A stretch of DNA of 64,000 bases from Deltaproteobacteria bacterium. Its GTDB lineage: Bacteria; Lernaellota; Lernaellaia; JACKCT01. The stretch is taken from NCBI GenBank assembly GCA_020633895.1, contig JACKCT010000002.1:1-64000 (forward strand), written 5' to 3'. The position numbers and the translations under genes were made by a program. Below, in pieces: positions 61,207 to 64,000 of this stretch. The notes under the pieces were generated by a model, which did not search any database, was not told the DNA's origin, and was given only the letters and a program-made list of their open reading frames with translations. Position 1 is the first letter of the stretch. Every line of letters begins with the position of its first letter.

Positions 61207-61929
61207 CTATTTGGCGGTGACAACCACGGCGTCGATGGCCGGGCCGTAGGGGGTGCCGGTCTTACTGACGAAGCTCAAGGTCGTCGAGGCGCCGGTGGTG
61301 GCCGACGCGGGGATATCCACGGAAATCGTGACCCAGGCGACGTCGTCGGGGGCATCACCGGTGGTGTCGTACTTGAACACGCCCAGGGAGGTTTCGCCCC
61401 AGAAGATTTCGGTTTCCTTGACGCCCTGGCTGGTGCCGTAGCTGGGATTGCCGGCGTAGCAGAACTCCAGCGCGTAGGCCTGTCCGGCTTCTGTCGTGAG
61501 GGTCTGCTTCAGGCCGCCTTGGTTCAAGTTATTCAGATCCACGCACTGATCGCCCTCGCCGGCCTGCATCACGGTGCCCATATGATCCACGCCGTCGCCG
61601 GTCGACTCCCATGCGCCCAGCATTTTGCCGGCGGTGTACGTCACCCAGTTGGCGCCCGCGTCGGGATTCTCGAAGCTCGGGTCGGCCACCAGATTGCCGG
61701 TCTCCGGCATGGTCAGCGCGCATCCGTCTTTCGTTGACGAATCGTCATCGTCATCATCGTCCGCGGTGTCATCGTCCGCCGTGTCGTCGTCGGAGGTATC
61801 GTCATCCGCGTCGTCGTCATTGGAGACGTCGTCGTCATCATCGTCATCGCCGCCGCATGCCAGGCCGAAGGTGAAAGCCAGCGCGCTCAAAATTGTCAGA
61901 ATCACGAAAAATCGCGGAAGCATTGTCAT
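61207..61929 (-). CDS. DUF642-like lipoprotein 2
   Basis: This 240-residue paralogue of the flanking genes has lipobox FGLAC (Cys25) and about 45 residues of Asp-rich repeats. The same beta-sandwich follows: GNLVADPSFENPDAG, DQCVDLNNLNQGGLKQTL, LEFCYAGNPSYG, VKETEIFWGETSLGVFKYDT and YGPAIDAVVVTAK. ATG 61929 has GAGG 7 bases upstream; ATG 61923 is possible. It lacks the shared TTGACG-N16-CAGACT motif of the other two. Confidence 0.85.
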   Translation of the reverse strand: MTMLPRFFVILTILSALAFTFGLACGGDDDDDDDVSNDDDADDDTSDDDTADDDTADDDDDDDSSTKDGCALTMPETGNLVADPSFENPDAGANWVTYTAGKMLGAWESTGDGVDHMGTVMQAGEGDQCVDLNNLNQGGLKQTLTTEAGQAYALEFCYAGNPSYGTSQGVKETEIFWGETSLGVFKYDTTGDAPDDVAWVTISVDIPASATTGASTTLSFVSKTGTPYGPAIDAVVVTAK

Positions 61930-62080
61930 AGGAGGTCCTCTTCGAACGTCGCGGGAATATCCCCGAACCCATTCCATCGGACGAGACAGGTGTCGGCTTG
62001 ATCGGAAAGTTATAGGATATCAAGGCGTTGAAAGGAGGAGAGGGGGAAAGAGGCGATTTTTCGGGGGTTTTTCTCGGGAA

Positions 62081-62108
62081 AAGAAAACGCCGCCAAAAAG
62101 GCGGCGTT
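62081..62108 (-). terminator. Intrinsic terminator
   Basis: AACGCCGCC/GGCGGCGTT (9 bp) around an A5 loop. On the minus strand TTCTTTTCCC follows. It ends DUF642-like gene 3. Confidence 0.9.
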
Positions 62109-62137
62109 CGTTCATGGAATGCCCAAGCGTGGAGAGG

Positions 62138-62839
62138 TTATTCGGCGGGAACAACAACCACCGCGTCGATCTCCGGGCCGTGAACCGACGCAACCGGCTG
62201 CAGGCTGACGAATTTCAGCGTCGTCGTGTCCGAGGCCGTGAAATCCCCCGGCACCTCGATGATGGTCGTGATCCAACCCATATTCGTCGGGGTATAACCG
62301 GTGGTGTCGAAGGTCCAGGAGCCCAGGGACGTTTCGCCCCAGAAAATTTCGAATTCCTTGATTCCCTCGCCGCCTTCGGTGTTGCCGGCGTAGCAGAAGC
62401 TCAGGTTGTAGCTTTGGCCCGGTGTGGTGGGCAGGGCCTGCTCGACGCCGCCGTGGTCGGTGTAGTTGTTCAGATCCACCGACTGCACTCCGTGGCCGGC
62501 CTGAAGGCGGTCGCCCACCAAATCCACGCCTTTGCCGATCACGTCCCATTCGCCGATGGTGTCCCCGGCGTTGAGGGGCAGGTAGTGTTCGGGGGTGGTA
62601 ACGACCGGCTCTTCGAAGGACGAATTGGAGACAATATTTCCGGCTTCGTCCGGATTGACCGCGCAGCCGGAGATATCCGAATCGTCGTCGTCATCGTCGC
62701 CGTTGTCGTCATCGTCGTCGCCCTGCGTTTCGTCATCGTCGTCGTCATCGCCGCCGCAGGCGGTCGTCAGGGCGAACATCGCGGAAAGGAGCATGGCCAG
62801 CGTCACCGGAAACCAGCGATTCGTCGCAAGAGCAAACAT
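62138..62839 (-). CDS. DUF642-like lipoprotein 3
   Basis: This 233-residue lipoprotein (lipobox LTTAC, Cys28) has an Asp-rich linker of about 30 residues and a DUF642-like sandwich: GNIVSNSSFEEP, GKGVDLVGDRLQAGHGVQSV, LNNYTDHGGVEQ, LSFCYAGNTEGGEGIKEF, WGETSLGSWTFDTTGY and HGPEIDAVVVVPAE. It is closer to paralogue 1 than to 2 at the C-terminus. ATG 62839 follows GGAGTGAAGCA. It diverges from the deoxynucleoside kinase gene. Confidence 0.87.
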   Translation of the reverse strand: MFALATNRWFPVTLAMLLSAMFALTTACGGDDDDDDETQGDDDDDNGDDDDDDSDISGCAVNPDEAGNIVSNSSFEEPVVTTPEHYLPLNAGDTIGEWDVIGKGVDLVGDRLQAGHGVQSVDLNNYTDHGGVEQALPTTPGQSYNLSFCYAGNTEGGEGIKEFEIFWGETSLGSWTFDTTGYTPTNMGWITTIIEVPGDFTASDTTTLKFVSLQPVASVHGPEIDAVVVVPAE

Positions 62840-62915
62840 TGCTTCACTCCGAAAGTTGTTGTTATTTCGGGACGTTACTCATGGTCGTGCCTGTCCGTGG
62901 CGCGACCGGACGCGA

Positions 62916-62943
62916 AGTCTGGGAAAAACGCGGCGGCCGTCAA
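62916..62943 (-). promoter_or_regulatory. Shared promoter-like motif TTGACG-N16-CAGACT (copy 2)
   Basis: On the minus strand the hexamers lie 76 bases before DUF642-like gene 3, almost the same distance as for gene 1. Confidence 0.45.
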
Positions 62944-62998
62944 TCGGGTTTGGACGGGCAGGGAAAATTTTTGTGGACGGCATGGCGTGGCGACCGGG

Positions 62999-63027
62999 TT
63001 GTTTCGCCGGGGCAACTTGGATAGACT
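62999..63027 (+). promoter_or_regulatory. Putative promoter for the deoxynucleoside kinase
   Basis: TTGTTT, a 17-base spacer, TAGACT, ending 27 bases before ATG 63055. Confidence 0.4.
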
Positions 63028-63054
63028 GCCTTTCGCAACCTCGGAATCCCGCGA

Positions 63055-63726
63055 ATGCTCGACGTGACAAAGGACGCGGCTTTGACGCGGAAACCTCGTT
63101 ATATCGTCGTCGAGGGTCCCATCGGCGTCGGCAAGTCCAGTCTTGTACGCAAGCTGGGCGAGCGTCTGGACGCGCGAATGATCTTCGAGCAGGTCGACGA
63201 GAACCCTTTCCTGGAAGGGTTTTACAAAGACTCGCGTAAGTACGCGTTTCAAACGCAGTTATTCTTCCTTCTCTCCCGCTTCCAACAGCAGCGCGAACTG
63301 GCCCAGCAGGATTTGTTCGCCCAGAATACGGTCAGCGATTATTTATTTGCTAAAGACAAGATTTTCGCGTATTTAAACCTCTCAGAGCATGAGTTGGCGC
63401 TTTATGAGCGCATCTATCGCATGTTCGAGTTCGAGATCGTGAAGCCGGATCTGGTCGTCTTCCTGGTGGCCCATCCCAAGGTGCTGCTCAAGAGGATCCG
63501 GGTTCGAAATCACGCCTACGAACGCCGCTTGGGCATCGAGTATCTCGACCAGCTCACGGAAGCGTACAGCAAGTTCTTTTTTGCGTACGACGAATCGCCG
63601 CTGCTGGTCGTGAACACCTCGGAGATCGATTTCGTCAACAATCCCGAGCACTTCGACGCGTTGTTGACCGAGATCGACACCCACACTCGAGGCACCAAGC
63701 ACTTTATTCCGCTTGGATCCGGTTAA
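63055..63726 (+). CDS. Deoxynucleoside kinase family protein
   Basis: This 223-residue dNK-family kinase phosphorylates a deoxynucleoside for nucleotide salvage. P-loop EGPIGVGKSSL (about 20-30), VDENPFLEGFYKD, AFQTQLFFLLSRFQQQ, then the DRY-like SDYLFAKDK and the lid VRNHAYERRLGIEYL are typical of deoxyguanosine/deoxyadenosine kinases. Base specificity cannot be read from the sequence. ATG 63055 has GGAAT upstream. Terminator at 63822. It stands next to a probable panC, a neighbourhood I recall from other deltaproteobacteria. Confidence 0.9.
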   Translation: MLDVTKDAALTRKPRYIVVEGPIGVGKSSLVRKLGERLDARMIFEQVDENPFLEGFYKDSRKYAFQTQLFFLLSRFQQQRELAQQDLFAQNTVSDYLFAKDKIFAYLNLSEHELALYERIYRMFEFEIVKPDLVVFLVAHPKVLLKRIRVRNHAYERRLGIEYLDQLTEAYSKFFFAYDESPLLVVNTSEIDFVNNPEHFDALLTEIDTHTRGTKHFIPLGSG

Positions 63727-63821
63727 CGGACCGAGACGACGAACCTGGGCCGAAGGGGAGGATGCGGGAGCATCCGACCGATGCGTGCGGGCCCCAGTAA
63801 TCAACAAACGGGTTGATGACG

Positions 63822-63855
63822 TCGCCTTCCGGTCTTTTGCCGGAAGGCGATTTTT
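63822..63855 (+). terminator. Intrinsic terminator
   Basis: TCGCCTTCCGG/CCGGAAGGCGA (11 bp, 7-base loop) followed by TTTTT. It closes the deoxynucleoside kinase gene and argues against a protein-coding frame across it. Confidence 0.93.
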
Positions 63856-63920
63856 CGTTGATGCATTTGACCAATGCAATGGATGCGGCCTGCAAGATGA
63901 GCAACGCGAGCGCAAAATCC

Positions 63921-64000
63921 ATGGAATCCTCGGCAGTTACGTCGGCGTCGGCGCGCGTGGTGACGACCCCGGCCGAGATGCATCGCGTCGCCGACGAGAT
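63921..64000 (+). CDS. panC: Start of probable pantothenate synthetase (partial)
   Basis: The last 80 bases read in frame from ATG 63921: a short Ser/Ala leader, then VVTTPAEMHRVADE. This resembles the N-terminus of pantothenate synthetases (V-x-T-x-x-E-M-R...), which condense pantoate with beta-alanine. The gene is cut off before the HIGH-type motif, so the call rests on about 14 residues and the neighbourhood. In-frame ATGs at 63879 and 63897 are alternative starts. No good ribosome site is seen for any of them. Confidence 0.45.
   Translation, partial: MESSAVTSASARVVTTPAEMHRVADE

Noticed and set aside
63704-63922. Minus-strand open frame at the right edge
   Set aside because: It crosses a strong plus-strand terminator and opposes the probable panC start.

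Overview
The window is a G+C-rich chromosomal segment from a Gram-negative bacterium. The envelope genes show this: lgt, gmhA (LPS heptose), an OmpA/Pal-type lipoprotein, two outer-membrane beta-barrel proteins and about a dozen lipoproteins. Several habits suggest a deltaproteobacterial/Myxococcota-like lineage, or a related candidate phylum: receiver-DUF4388-J/TPR proteins, a split transketolase, metX-metW, and secreted lipoproteins with long Asp runs and Thr-rich stalks. The lineage is inferred from style, because there is no rRNA or ribosomal-protein marker. Genes are dense. Many are coupled by ATGA/GTGA overlaps, and intrinsic terminators and sigma-70-like promoters are easy to see.

Layout. 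0-3 kb: split transketolase plus an SCP2-like gene (minus strand). 3-9.5 kb: an Asp-rich lipoprotein, an SGNH hydrolase, tRNA-Lys, an orphan C5-cytosine methyltransferase, and a lipoprotein behind a sigma-54-type promoter. 10-19 kb: a small beta-barrel protein; sbcD-sbcC translationally coupled to an N6-adenine DNA methyltransferase; a GH88/GH105-like lipoprotein. 19-25 kb: a minus-strand redox group (NmrA-like, aldo/keto reductase, ferredoxin-metallo-beta-lactamase fusion, degenerate SDR) and two membrane proteins. 25-34 kb: an operon of gmhA, a deoxyhypusine-synthase-like gene and three tandem receiver/DUF4388 proteins. 34-43 kb: an IspH-UbiA fusion, lgt, a porin, an SDR-TetR-OYE group and a zinc-ribbon membrane protein. 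43-52 kb: OmpA lipoprotein, tsaD-DUF2062-rsmA, GDPD lipoprotein, two beta-propeller lipoproteins, metW-metX. 52-63 kb: a HEAT-repeat protein, two Thr-stalk surface proteins and three DUF642-like lipoproteins, each with its own terminator. 63-64 kb: a deoxynucleoside kinase and the start of a probable panC.

How it fits together. Much of the window is envelope biogenesis: Lgt lipidates the many lipoproteins, GmhA feeds LPS heptose synthesis, and IspH-UbiA links isoprenoid precursor synthesis to a membrane prenyltransferase-like domain. The most unusual signalling unit is the gmhA-linked triad, whose receiver phospho-acceptor position is Asp in the first protein, Glu in the second and Ser in the third. 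The two J-like domains in the triad have lost HPD. The other candidate system is sbcDC coupled to a methyltransferase that shows no nuclease domain of its own.
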